From NCBI GenBank assembly GCA_900291925.1, contig UWYS01000016.1, forward strand, positions 310,001 through 374,000: a DNA stretch of 64,000 nucleotides, given 5' to 3'. This document shows, piece by piece, positions 1 through 11,614 of this stretch. Below the pieces are notes generated by a model. It made no database searches and was not told where the DNA came from. It was given only the letters and a program-made list of their open reading frames with translations. Within the stretch, counting starts at the first letter, position 1. Each line of letters starts with the position of its first letter. This DNA is from Thecaphora thlaspeos. Lineage: Eukaryota; Basidiomycota; Ustilaginomycetes; Urocystidales; Glomosporiaceae. The translations under genes and the position numbers were made by a program.

Positions 1-925
1 AGCTCTCCCGACGCGCGCGCGGGCTAGCGGGCAGAGCGGGCCAAGGATCGGGCGATGTGAAATCGGGGCGGCCTGGGCGTCCGAGATGAAATTCTGCCTT
101 GCGCCCGTCCGCCCGTATTTGTCGCGAATGCTTGCCGCCACGCACTTAAGCCCGACCACCACCTCCGCCACATCCACATCCACATCCACACCCACTCACC
201 CTCCGTCCACCCATCCATCCCTTCCGCCCAATCCAACAACACCCCTCCGTCGCCCTCCCCTTCTCGAGCACTGTCCATCATAGCTGTTCGCTTCCGCAAT
301 CCAGTCCCTCCACCTCCCCGTCCTCCCTGGGTGCGATCGCTCTCTGCGTGCCCTCTTTTTACTCGAAACACTCGCGCCACCAAAGGCAGCGAGCACCGAC
401 GCATCGCGCACCGCCAGCGTAGGCGTCAACTAACCCGCTGACCGGCTCGTCTCCCTTCGACCCTCGCCTCTCATCTCCACCTGACGACACCGCTCCAGAT
501 CCGTCGGAACCCGGCACTGCTTCTGCTACCGGTTCCATACTGACTTCTGTTGGCAAAGCCTGTGGTCCGGTCGGTCGCCGCTCATCGTAGCAGAGAGCAG
601 CCTAAGTCCTGATACTTTCTCTGGACCTCTCACCTCGACACACGCCTCCCTTCTCGACCTCTATCCGCCGCCATCCTTTTCCAAACGAAACGTCGACAAC
701 AGTGCAGACGATTCCGCACTGACCTCTCTGACAAGCTCGCACCTAGCTTGTACCGCCACTAGCGTTGGTCACATTCGCCTCTGATTTTCACAGGTGTCTA
801 GTGCTCGAACTACTGAGGAGACTGACTGGAGAGCGCAGATCCCTTAATCACGGAGTACAACCCCCTCTTCCCCTCCTGTTCACTCATACCGATACTAGCG
901 CGTCAATCGCCACGTCAAGACAATC
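1..925. other. Upstream leader region of the SF1 gene
   Basis: No convincing coding region. The sequence is pyrimidine-rich on the plus strand, as in fungal promoters and 5' leaders, and holds a short CCACAT hexamer microsatellite near 170-197. A leader intron ending near 793 (tttcacag) is possible but not provable here. The short open frames in it look like chance. Confidence 0.5.
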
Positions 926-3009
926 ATGTCCTGGAGGAGCAGCGCACAACGAACGGGAATGAACGCCCAGCCGCTGGGCAACCAGCGCCGATGGGGTGGT
1001 GACTCGGGCAGCCCCAGCCAAGATGCTCCTACGGGTAGCTACGGCATGGGCGCCCCGCGGGTGGACTCGATGGGCGCGGGTACTTCCGCCGGTCCATCCG
1101 GCATGAGCATGGGCATGGGAGTGGGTTCTACCGGCATGGGTCCGCCCGGCATGGGTTCTCCGGCTCGGGACCCGCGCGAAGCCGCCGCCGCTGCTGCCGC
1201 TGCCGTTGCTGCCAGCATCGGACTCAAGAGGGACAGGGACGATCCCAGCACCTCGGCCGCACCCCTCGGCGCTGATGGAGCTCCCCGCAAGCGACGCTCG
1301 CGCTGGGGAGACGCCGCAGACAAGGTCGACATACCGACGGCCATCGGCGCCAATGTCTCGCAGCAGGAGCTTGACCGCTACGCCATCCAGGTCCGCCTCG
1401 ATGAGATTGCGCGCAAGCTGCGTTCTGGCGACTTTGTCCCACCGGATCGCGAGCGTTCGCCTTCGCCTCCGCCGACCTACGACAACCAGGGACGCAGGAC
1501 CAACACCAGAGAGGTCCGCTACCGCAAGAGACTCGAGGATGAACGCGTCACACTTGTGGAGCGACAGATGCAGCTCGACCCCAACTTCCAGCCGCCGGCC
1601 GAGTACCACGCCACCAAGCGTAACACGCGCCCCACCGAGAAGGTCTTCCTACCGCTCAAGGAGTTCCCCGAGATCAACTTCTTCGGCCTCCTGGTCGGCC
1701 CGCGAGGCAACACGCTCAAGAAGATGGAGCGCGAGAGCGGTGCTAAGATCTCGATCCGAGGAAAGGGCTCCGTCAAGGAGGGCAAAGCACGCGGCGGCGA
1801 TGAGGACGAGGAGGAAATGCACTGCGTCGTCCAGGCCGACGACGAGGCGGCCGTCAAGGAGTGCGTCCGGCTCATCAACCTCGTCATCGAGACCGCTGCC
1901 TCGACGCCCGAGGGCGAGAACGACCACAAGCGCAACCAGCTCCGAGAGCTGGCGGCGCTCAACGGCACGTTGCGCGACGACGAGAATCAGATCTGCAAGA
2001 ACTGCGGCAACAAGGGTCATCGCGCCTTTGAGTGTCCAGAGCAGCGCAACTGGACGGCGCACATCATCTGCCACCGCTGCGGCGGACAGGGTCACCTGGC
2101 GCGCGACTGCACCCAGGGCCGCGGCGCCGCGTTCGGTGGACCGCCCGGTATGCCCGGAGCTCCAGGAGGGCCTGAGGGCGCCGGCACACGGTTCGACTCG
2201 GAGTACGCCAACCTCATGGCCGAGCTGGGCGAGGGCGGCGGATCTGGAGCGGCTCCGCCTGGCGCACCCGCAGGACCCGGTCCCGCCATGGGAGCTGGCG
2301 GTCCCGGTGCACCCGGCGCACACGCTCCCGGCGGCCAAAAGATCCCGCCGTGGCGCAACCCAGAGGTATGGAACAACCCCGGCTTCGGCGGTCCTCGAGG
2401 TGGTGGCGGCGGTCCGCGCTTGGGAGGACCTCCGGAGCAGGGTGGAGGGTTCCGCGGCGGCTTCGGCGGTGGACGAGGCGGCTACCAAAACCAGGGCTAC
2501 GACGGTTATGGACAGCCTGCGCAGGGCGGCGGATTCTACGGACAGCAGCAGCAGCACGGACAGCACCAGGGATACGGTAGTCCGGCCGCTCCTGTCCCTG
2601 CCGCCCCTGTCCCTGCCGCCAACGGCGTACCTGTTGCGCAGGCCGGACAGCCGGACTATTCGGCGGAGTGGGCCGCCTACTACGCCCAGCAAGCCGCTGC
2701 GGCTGGGAACGGAGCGGCGCCACCGGACGCGCCGGGCGTTGAGGCCCATCAACAGCAGCAACCTCAAACGCAGCAGGGCGAAAAAGACTACACCAAGGAA
2801 TGGGAAGAGTGAGTTAGCTGCGCGGTCCACGTTCTTATACGTGACGCAGCGTGACACAGAGATTGACTCCGGTCTGTCCACCACGTCGATACCTCTTTTC
2901 CTCGCCTTTTCACCCTTATAGGTACTACCGACAGCAAGCTGCCGCAGCCGCTGCGGGCGGACAAGGCAGAGGTGCCGCCGCGCCTGCCAACGGCGGAGCT
3001 CCGTACTGA
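926..3009 (+). CDS. SF1: Branchpoint-binding protein / splicing factor 1 (BBP/SF1)
   Basis: Recognises the intron branch site in early spliceosome assembly, bound to the large U2AF subunit. Exons 926-2808 and 2922-3009 (intron GTGAGT...TTATAG) give about 656 residues. Visible in order: a Gly/Met-rich N-terminus; a UHM-ligand motif RKRRSRWGD near residue 120; an SPSP pair in RERSPSPPP near residue 175, the phosphorylation motif known in SF1; a KH-QUA2 region with the GLLVGPRGNTLKKME loop near residues 250-345; two CCHC zinc knuckles, CKNCGNKGHRAFEC and CHRCGGQGHLARDC, near 355-395; and a long Gly/Pro/Gln-rich tail with YAQQ/EWEEYYRQQ segments. The short last exon restores the typical tail and stop. 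The ATG at 926 gives all family features. Very sure of the family. Confidence 0.95.
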
Positions 3010-3282
3010 TAAACGTCTGGTCAGGTTGTCATTGTCTTGCCAGTCGCCAGGAACAGCACCAGCCTGGACCGTCGGCGTCACCATCAGCGTCGACGACTGT
3101 CAGCCTGAAATAGCAGCAAAGGTCCTTTCCAGTGGACCCTCTAATGAGCGCGGTGAACTATTCTATCCCTTTCTTGTACGTCTCTAGGTAGATACGACGC
3201 AATTTACGAAGAACCCAACACGTCTCTAAGCGCGAGCATGCACACGGCCTCCCTACCTGCCTTGACGGAGATAGTGCCGCGA

Positions 3283-3978
3283 CTATCCTCCCAAGTCCTG
3301 CCTAGGAATCGAAGCGTGACATAGTGTTTTAGGCCGGAGGGACCCTTGCTCTTTCGCGAATCGTACCGTTCGTTGATGAGGGACGTCAGTATTGTGAGGG
3401 CGCGAGGCGAGAATGAACAAGAGGACGAGGAAGGAGGAACGTACGATAGACTGAGATTCGCTCGTCATCACCGGGTTCGGGACGCCGAGGTGACTTGCCA
3501 GTTCTGCTCGGATGGCCGTCAGGGACGATCCGGCACGTATGTGGGAAGAAGAACGTATTGGCGTCAGTTCAGCACATGAACAAGACGGAATGGAAGAGAA
3601 TGACGGTGTCGAGAGGATGGTAAGAGACGTACCGAAGAGTTGGCTGACCGCCGACTTATTCTCGTTGATCTTGACAGGTATCGTCCTACTCCTTCCCTTG
3701 ATCTTTTGATAGGATAGATTGGACTCAAGTTCCCCTTTCTGCTTTGACGCGGCGGACGGAACGACCGTCGCTTGTGTGCCAGCGGCGGTGATGATATCGG
3801 TATTGGCGTGATTCGTTGTCTGTTCGTCGTCGGACTCGTCCGCAGCATCAAGCTGCGTACCGTAGATCTCTACATAGTCGCGCAACGGCATGACCGAGGC
3901 GCCGTGTAGCGCCATATCCACCAGCTTCGTCCATGGTTCGACATCGTCGGCGCTAGAGTGGCGAGGTCGTGCAGTCAT
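3283..3978 (-). CDS. Hypothetical protein
   Basis: I do not recognise this gene. The frame is open over about 290 codons, but the first ATG is at 3978 (MTARPRHSSADD). The upstream part, with a membrane-like stretch, has no ATG and looks like leader or intron sequence. A strong donor (GTACGT, intron from 3632) and an acceptor near 3504 suggest two exons, 3978-3633 and 3503 onward, joining SQLFG to ELASHLGVPNP. A second GTACGT donor follows SESQSI, so the tail to 3283 is uncertain. The protein is hydrophilic, with the recognisable but unassigned stretch EPWTKLVDMALHGASVMPLR. It is convergent with SF1 and lies downstream of ACC1 on the same strand. Confidence 0.4.
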   Translation of the reverse strand: MTARPRHSSADDVEPWTKLVDMALHGASVMPLRDYVEIYGTQLDAADESDDEQTTNHANTDIITAAGTQATVVPSAASKQKGELESNLSYQKIKGRSRTIPVKINENKSAVSQLFGTSLTILSTPSFSSIPSCSCAELTPIRSSSHIRAGSSLTAIRAELASHLGVPNPVMTSESQSIVRSSFLVLLFILASRPHNTDVPHQRTVRFAKEQGSLRPKTLCHASIPRQDLGG

Positions 3979-4943
3979 CCTGCTGCGTGTTGTCGTCTCT
4001 ACTCTAAAGGCTCCTCTTGTGTTACTTGCTGTACCGGATTTGGTGGTGGTGATGGTGGTAGTCAAGAGGGAACGAACAAGATAAGCGACGGCAAGAAGAA
4101 AAGCAACGACAACAAGGGAAGCGTCAGCTACCTCACAAGGTCGCACCACAGAGGGTCACTAAGCCTATGGCTCTCTGCCATTGTTGGGCGTAGTTCCGCT
4201 CCGGCTCGGATCGCACCGCGTATGAAGCTAGCCAGAACCTGAAGGCAGCATCGGCTTATCCTCCCTCACACGGTCGGGCATCGGTCAGCCGCTGTCGTGA
4301 CACACTCTACCAGGGATTCGTTTCGTATCGTATCAAGATTCGTCTATGTAATGGAGAGAAACGAAGGAAGAGGAACTGGAAAAACCAAGGCAATTGCAAG
4401 ACGATACCCAGAAGAGATCGGAGGAAGGGGCGAGAGGGCGACGCCGCGCGGCCTGGTCAATCTCGTCTGCAGCCCCTCAGCAGCAGAGTGACGACCGTGC
4501 CACAGGCAGCGGAAAGCCCTTCTAGGCCTAGCTAAGAAGGAGCCGTGCGAAGGTTGAGGTCGGGAAAAGAAGCATTTCTCGAGCATGCAGTCGAAGACCT
4601 GGATAGGTCCCTCAACGCGCCCAGGTGGAGACGACTGCAGAGGAAGAACGTAACACCACCCATCGACCTCGTCTCGCGCCTTGAAGCGAGTCGAGAGTGT
4701 GTGCGTGCGTGCGAGGTGAGGTAGGGTCGGGCGGGAGGCGGGACGAAGGAAACCTAGGCGGGAACAAGAAGCAAAACAAGACCCGAGCGTGACATGCAGC
4801 GGAAGGAAACCTGTGGGGAGAGAAGCGGAAAGAAAGAGGCAAAACGGCGAACCAGAACGATGCGAGCGAGCAAGCGAGCAGGCAAGCAAGCTAACAAGCG
4901 TCCTTTCTTGTGTTCTTGAGCAGTTCCTCGCTCTGGCCCGCTC
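3979..4943. other. Intergenic region between the 3.3-4.0 kb gene and the ACC1 stop
   Basis: It should hold the ACC1 3' UTR and the promoter of the 3.3-4.0 kb gene. Open frames here are short or start without ATG. No RNA gene or repeat seen. Confidence 0.4.
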
Positions 4944-7900
4944 TTACTGAATCGAGGCGGCAATGTGCGCCCGCAGCTGGGGATCGAGCAGCGAGATCTG
5001 GGCAAGGAGGTGCTGTGCGCGGAGCTGCTTGGCCGACTCGGCCAGACATTCGGCCGACGCCTCGAGGTGCTCGGCGATGCTCTTGTCGTTGTCAGCCTTG
5101 GGCGTCCCGACGAGGGTCTGAAGCAGGGCTCGCTGTTCGGTCGCCTTGAGCAACGGGTTGGCCTCGCCGATGGTGCGAATCGCAGCGACCTCGCCCATGC
5201 GGCGGCGCAGGCGCCAGTAGAAGTAGCGGCGCGCGTTCTCCCACGGGAGGGCCGACTGGAGCACACCGGTGGCCAGCATGCGTCCAGCACGGTCGTGTGC
5301 GTCGGCATATTCGGTGGCGATGGCGGTGAAGATCGGCGAGAGCTGCTTCTCGCGCTCGGCCAGCTGCTTTCTTGCCGATGCCTGCTCGGTCGGGTCCGCC
5401 GCCTCCTTGGCGGCCTTGGCCAGTTGGGCGTAGGTCGAGTCGAGGCGTTCCATCGTCGCGCGCTGCTTGTCGGCTCGGTACTTGATTTCGATGAGGCCGG
5501 AAGCCTCGAGGACACCTCCGCGCGCGCTGTTGACGTCGGCCGACATCTCGATCATGCCGTTGTCGTTGATGGCCGAGTCGACGACAACCCACGAACCACC
5601 GCGCAGCTCGCCCATCGGCGGGATGTGGACGAAGACAGGCTGCTTGTACGACGAAAGGCTGTCGACAATCTTGCTGCCCTGCTTGAGGACCTCGTCGTAC
5701 ATGTCCTGCTGGCCGCCCGAGAAGCCTCGCCAGTTGGCCAGAATCATCAGCGGCAGACCCTCGCGGTCAAAGTCCCAGATCGCCTGCGCCGTCTTATAGG
5801 CCGAGTTGGGGTACCAGACCTGTCCGGCCTCCATGATGCGCTGCTCGGTCGAGTTGGGGTTGGCCGGGTCGGCGGGGACGACGCGCTCGAGTGTGCGTGT
5901 CTCGACCGCAATGACACCGACGGGGATGCCGCCAAGGCGGGCGCGGCCCGTGACGACCGACGTGGCCCAGCCGCCGAGCGTCTCGACGAAGCTTCCCTTG
6001 TCGAAGAGGCCGGAGAGGTAAGAGCCGTCCTCCTCAGCCTTGCCGTCAATCAGCCACCTGGGGTCGTAGGGCCCGCGCGGGGGCGAGTAGGTGACCGCCC
6101 GGTCCCAGCCGTCAGTGGTCGGCATGACCGGGACGGCGGCTCCGCGTTGCGCCGGGACGAACGACATCCAGTTGACAAACGACTTGACCGCATCCAGGTC
6201 GTTGCGTGCAGTCAAGTGCGAGACACCGTTCTTGTACATGATCTGCGGGCCGCCGAGCTGCAGGTTGGACGTGTAGACCTCGCGTCCGAGCAGCTTGTTG
6301 AGCGCCTGATAGCCCGTGAGGATCATCGGCGAGCCCTCGACCTGGATCACACGCTCGCCGAGGCGCGCCAAGTAGGCGCCGATTCCGACGCTGCGGCCCG
6401 TCACGATCGTTGCAGTAAAGATCTCGTCGCGCGCGCGGCTCGTCTCACCGGCGATCAAGCCGGAGCCCGAGAGGCACTCCACGCCGAGGCCGTTCTGCGA
6501 GAGGCCGATGATGTCGGTGATCTTGTGGTGGGTGGTACCGTCCTCGGCCGTGACAGCCTTGGTGATGATGCTTCCGGGTGCGCTCGCATCAATGGCAGCC
6601 TGGGCCTGGTCGTCGAGGTAGAGGTACTCGAAGCCCTTCGTAGCATCGTCGCCGATGAACTTAGCCTTGAAGAGGTCGAGGGCTTCGGTCGCGAGTCCAA
6701 TGCGGGCGCCGCTGTTGGCCGAGACGTAGAGCCTGGGGATGCCCAGCTCGCGCGCCAACTTGGTCGCGGCAGCAAATAGGCGATCCTCGACGGGCCCGAA
6801 CGAACCGGCCTGTACGGTGACGTCGTTGGCGATCAGAACCATCCTACGGCCGGCAGGGCACTCGGGGGTAAGGGCTTCGATGATCCAGGCGACCATGCCG
6901 ATGGTGTTGGTGCCGGCGGGCCTCTTGACCTCCTTGAGCTTGTCAGTCTCGTCGAGCAACAGCTCCGAGACCGAGGTGAGCACCTCGGCAGGCGCCTTGA
7001 CCGCGTTGACCTTGACCCATGAGGCGCGCAGCGCCTGTCGTAGGACGTCGATGAAGTCATAAACGAACGTAGTTTGGAGCGCGTGTGCGCGCGAGCGTCG
7101 CGACTGGAGTGCCACCTTGGTCTCGTATGGGAAGTGGGTGCTCATGTTGTGGAGCGGCGCCGTGCTGCCTTGGGGCTCGATGGCACGGAGGATGCTCGAG
7201 CCGTCCTCGGCGGCGAGCTCCTCGTAAGCCTCGTAGCGGACGACGAGGCCGGTCTCGTTAGTGATGAAAGCGCGGATGGGCCACGAGTCGCCGTTGGGCT
7301 TGCGCAGGATGATGCGGATCTCGGCGCCGGTGATCCTCAGGCGGAAGAAGCGGGTGCCATGGCGCTCGATGAAACCGGCCAGCGCCTTCTGGACGTCCTC
7401 GAGGTTAACGTCGAGCTGGTAGATGAACGACATGAAGATGTGCGAGGCGTCGGCGTTGCGGTACTCGGGCTGGCCGAGCGCGACCTCGATGACATTGAGG
7501 ATGTCGTTGACAATCCTGTCCGACTCTGAGATCAAGTAGGCTGCCATGTTGCCCTGAACACGGCCAGGACGGACCAACGAGCGGACAAAGAAGCGCGTGT
7601 CGGCCGGATTCTGGATGCCGCGGGCAAAGTAGAGGTGAATAGTCGACGACGAGACGGGGACTGGGGTGATCTCAAAGTTCTGGCTGAATCGGTCGAGCTC
7701 GAGCTGGTAGGCGAGCGCCGGCTCGATGTTGCGGATCGCCTTGACCTCAGTCCAGACGCCGTTGACCGGGCGGAGGGTGGCAAAGTACGGGTACATGCCC
7801 GGCTGGCAAAGGAGGAAGGTGACGCGTCGGACGCGGGCGGCGGCCAGCTGTTTGGTGAAGGTGTTGGTGTGCTGGACCAAGTTGGCGCGGATGTCGCCGT

Positions 7901-10900
7901 CCTGCGCTCCCGTGGTATCGCTGACCGAGACATTGAGGACGTTGATGGCCGGGGCCGCGTCGTTGGCCCTGCCGTAGTACTTGGCCACCTTGTGGAGGAC
8001 ATCGGGGATGTCCTCAACCGTGCTGCAGCTCGTCATGACACCCTTGCGTAGCTCGTCGTCGGCGCGCGACCTCTTGACCATCATGCTGAGGTCACTGATC
8101 GAGAGCTGGCGCTTGTCCTCCTTGACGGTCGCCGCGGTCGAGGGGAGCTGGAACTCCCACGTCAGTACGGCGCGCTCCTCGACGTCGAAGTCCTCAACCG
8201 CGTAGTCGAACTTGACAATCTCGTACGCCCGGTAAGCCCGGATCACGTAGGTGCAGAGCGCGGCAAAGGCGAGGTGGTGCTCGTTGTGTCCGAAGAACGA
8301 GTGAAGGACGTCGTAGACCGAGTACTGGCTGTCGCTCAGCTCGCGCAGCACCTCGAGCGAGGGCGAATGGTAGTCGGAGTCGCCGCCGTAGGTCGACGAG
8401 GTGACCGAGAGCTTAAGGATCGACTCCATCTGAGCGGTACGGTCGGCCAGGCTCGGCATGTCGGCGTCGAGCGAGACCTCGCGCGCCTTGAGCGCGACGG
8501 GTGCCACTGTCTTGCCCTGGAGGCTGGCGAGATTCTTGAGCGCCTCGCCCATCTTGGCGCCAGCGCTCCTCGACACGAGCACGGTGCGCTTGATGTGCTT
8601 GTCTAGGAGGTTGAGCAACAAGACATTCTTGCGGTTGACGCCGTTGCGCGAAGTCTGCAGCTCCACGACCTTGTCGAGGTTGCCATCGGCCTGGAGGCGC
8701 ATCTCGAGGATGACGTCGGCCTCGCCAGTGAAGAGCGACTCGACCTCGTAATACTTGTTGAGGAGTCCGGCCAGGACGTTGGCCTCATGGCCCTTGAGGC
8801 CGCCCGAGTAGGCCTCGAAGAGCTGCGTCAGCGGCGCGACGGTAGTCTGGACCTGCCCGCGAACCGCCGCATCGACACTGTCGCGGAGGAAGTTGTCGGT
8901 CAGCTTGCGCATGCGAACCGCCGGGTACTCGGCGCCCTTCGCCTGGCCCATCTCGATCGCGTTGCGGAGGAGATCCTCGAGCCGCGAAGGGATGCGTCCC
9001 GAAAGGCTCGAGAGGATCTGGGTGCACTGGCCGTAGGGCAGCTCGGGCTTGCGGAGGACCTCGAGCAGCTCCTTGATGGTAGCCTGCATCACGTAGCTCT
9101 GATCGTAGCCGTCGAGGATGTCGCTGAGGATGCTGACGAGGTAGGCGAAGCGCTGGTGAGGCTTGCTGCCGACGATGACGGGCAGGCCAAAGTCGGGCAG
9201 CTGGCCGCCAAAAGGCTTGGCGTGCTGGACGCGGCTCGGGTCATCGAGCGAGAGGATGCCGATGATGTCGCCCGGGCTGAGGGCGACGCCGGCCGTCTTG
9301 ACGAACGACACGATGCCGTCCTCGGCGGCGACGAGGGGCAAGTACATCTTCATCACCTCGATCTCGGCTATCGTCTGGCCGGACTTGACGTGGTCACCAC
9401 TCTCGACGAGGAAGCGGACCAGCTTTCCGGGCGAGGGGCTGCGAATCTGAGTGGGATCGTTCTCCTGCTCGATCAGGCACGTCTTGGAGTCGACCATGAT
9501 GCGCGTCATGCCGACCTCCTCGCGCCAGTAGACGGGGTGCGACTTGCCCGAGAGGCCAACCAGCAGGCCGCCGTCGGTCAGAGGACGCAGCTCGACCAGC
9601 GTCCGGCCGCCGTTGAGGTAGAGGGTCCATGCCGACTTGGAGCTGCGCGTCGCGGTGAAGTTGTACTTGATGTTTTCGTAGATGAAGTCGATCGAAAAGA
9701 CCGTCTTGATCGTGTCGCGCGGCGGAACCTGGCCCTTGTTGAGGATGCGCTTGAACTCGTCCTCGCACTCTCGCGCCAGAAGATGGGCTTTGACGGCGGC
9801 ACCACAGACGATGGCAAGGTCGGATGGCGGCCGCTCGGCAGTGAGACGGTCCTGAATCAGGCCGTCGAGCCAGCCCGTGGTGATGGTGTTGGACTCGAAT
9901 GCGTCCGTCTCGAGCAGCTTGATCAGGTACTCGACCGTGGTGCGGAAGTCGCCGCGGATCGAGAGCTCCTTGAGCGAGATGACCATCTGCTTCCTCGCCT
10001 CGGAGCGGTCGGCGCCGTAAGCAAAGATGTGTCCGAACTGCGAGTCGGCGTACTCGTGCAGCGCACCGCTGGTGCCGACGCTGAAGTAGCCCCAGGTCGA
10101 GGTGCTAGAGCGGAAGTTGAGCTCGGTCAGCGCACCCATGCCCGGCTTGAAGCCGGTGTCCGGGTTCTCGGCGGTGATGCGACACGCGACGACGTGACCC
10201 TTGGGCTGCGGCTTGCGCTGCGTCTTGACGCTCTCCGGGTCGGCAAAGTCAAAGTCGATCACCTCGGTCCCGCGCGGGTCCATCCCATAGAGGGTGCGGA
10301 TGTCCCGGATCGAGTAGAGAGGGATGCCCATCGCGACCTGGAGCTGGGCGGCGGGGATGTTGACGCCCGAGACCATCTCGGTCGTCGGGTGCTCGACCTG
10401 AAGACGCGGGTTGAGCTCGAGGAACGAAAACTCGTTGCTCTCAGGCGAGTAGAGCCACTCGACGGTACCGGCGGAGACGTAGCCGACCAGCTTGGCGAGG
10501 CGGACGGCGGCCTTCTCCATCTCCTCGCGCGCCAGGTCGGGGGCGATGGTGACAGGGGCCTCCTCGATGATCTTCTGGTGACGGCGCTGAACGGAGCAGT
10601 CGCGGCCAAAGATGCTGATAGCGTTTCCGTACTGGTCGGCTAGCAGTTGGACCTCGAGGTGGCGCGCCTTACCGGCCAATTTCATCACGAACACGGGCGA
10701 GCCGGGCACCTCACCGAGAACGGCGTTGTATAGCTGCTTGAAGTCCTCGGCGCTGCTGCACATCCGGATGCCCTTGCCGCCGCCGCCCTCGGACGCCTTG
10801 ATCATGACGGGGAAGCCGATGACCTCGGCTTTTTCGAGACCCTCTTCGGCCGTGTGGATGCACGCCTTTTGGTAGACCTCGTCCGAGACGGTAAGGAAGC

Positions 10901-11614
10901 CTTGCTTGCTCATGATCGTATCCTTGATTCCGGTACCGGACCATGGCATGCAGGGGACATCGGCGTGCTGGGCGACGATGGTCGAGGAGATTTTGTCACC
11001 GAGCGATCGCATCGCCGATCCAGGCGGGCCGATGAAGATAATCTTCTGCTTCGAGGCTGCCAGCATCTCGGGCAGCCTCGGGTTCTCGGAGGCGTGACCC
11101 CAACCGGCCCAGACGGCGTGGACGCCGGCGCGCTCGGCAATGTCGACAATGAGGTCGACGTTGGCGTAGTTGTTGTTGTTCGAGCCGCCGGGCACTTCGA
11201 CGTACTGGTCAGCCATGCGGATGTAGTCGGCGTTGACCTTTAGGTCCTCGGGTGTCGCCATGACGGTGAACTCGATGGCGCGCTCATGGCCGAACGTTTC
11301 GTAGGCCCACTTGCGGATCGAGCGGATCTCCTTGACCGCGGCGATACCGTTGTTGCAGATCAGCACCTTGGTGATGACGCTGTGGCCGCCCTGCTTTCGA
11401 ATAAAGTCGGCAACGACGCCGCTCGGCGCCGTCTCGAGCGGGTTGCCGCCTGAGGGAGGTAGGAGCGGGCGAGGGAAAAGGAAAAGGCATCGGATATTAG
11501 ACACCAATCGCTACGCCACCTAGGTTGCCTTCTTCCCGCGCCCCTTCCCTGCTTCTTCCCTCCGAAATACTCACCGATGAAGTGCGACACCGCCGTGTGG
11601 TCTGGAACTGGCAT
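4944..11614 (-). CDS. ACC1: Acetyl-CoA carboxylase (multidomain, cytosolic)
   Basis: Carboxylates acetyl-CoA to malonyl-CoA, the committed step of fatty-acid synthesis. Exon 1 is 11614-11575, coding MPVPDHTAVSHFI plus one base. The intron (GTGAGT...CCTCAG) ends at 11450, and exon 2 (11449-4944) is a single frame. The spliced start reads ...HFIGGNPLETAPSG, as in fungal ACC, and the protein is about 2181 residues, close to the usual 2200-2300. Biotin carboxylase comes first, with the ATP-grasp loop SEGGGGKGIRM and GRDCSVQRRHQKIIEEAP. The biotinyl domain carries EVMKM with Lys about 714. A central region follows, then the carboxyltransferase domains with NDVTVQAGSFG, SGARIGLA and NWRGFSGGQQDMYDE near the C-terminus. 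Long plus-strand open frames inside it are shadows. Confidence 0.97.

Noticed and set aside
1206..2921. A 571-codon plus frame and a 411-codon minus frame over SF1
   Set aside because: Arg/Ser-rich shadow frames of the SF1 coding sequence.
4965..10643. Long plus-strand frames (up to about 618 codons) opposite ACC1
   Set aside because: They mirror the GC-biased codons of ACC1, have no domain signature and overlap a certain gene throughout.
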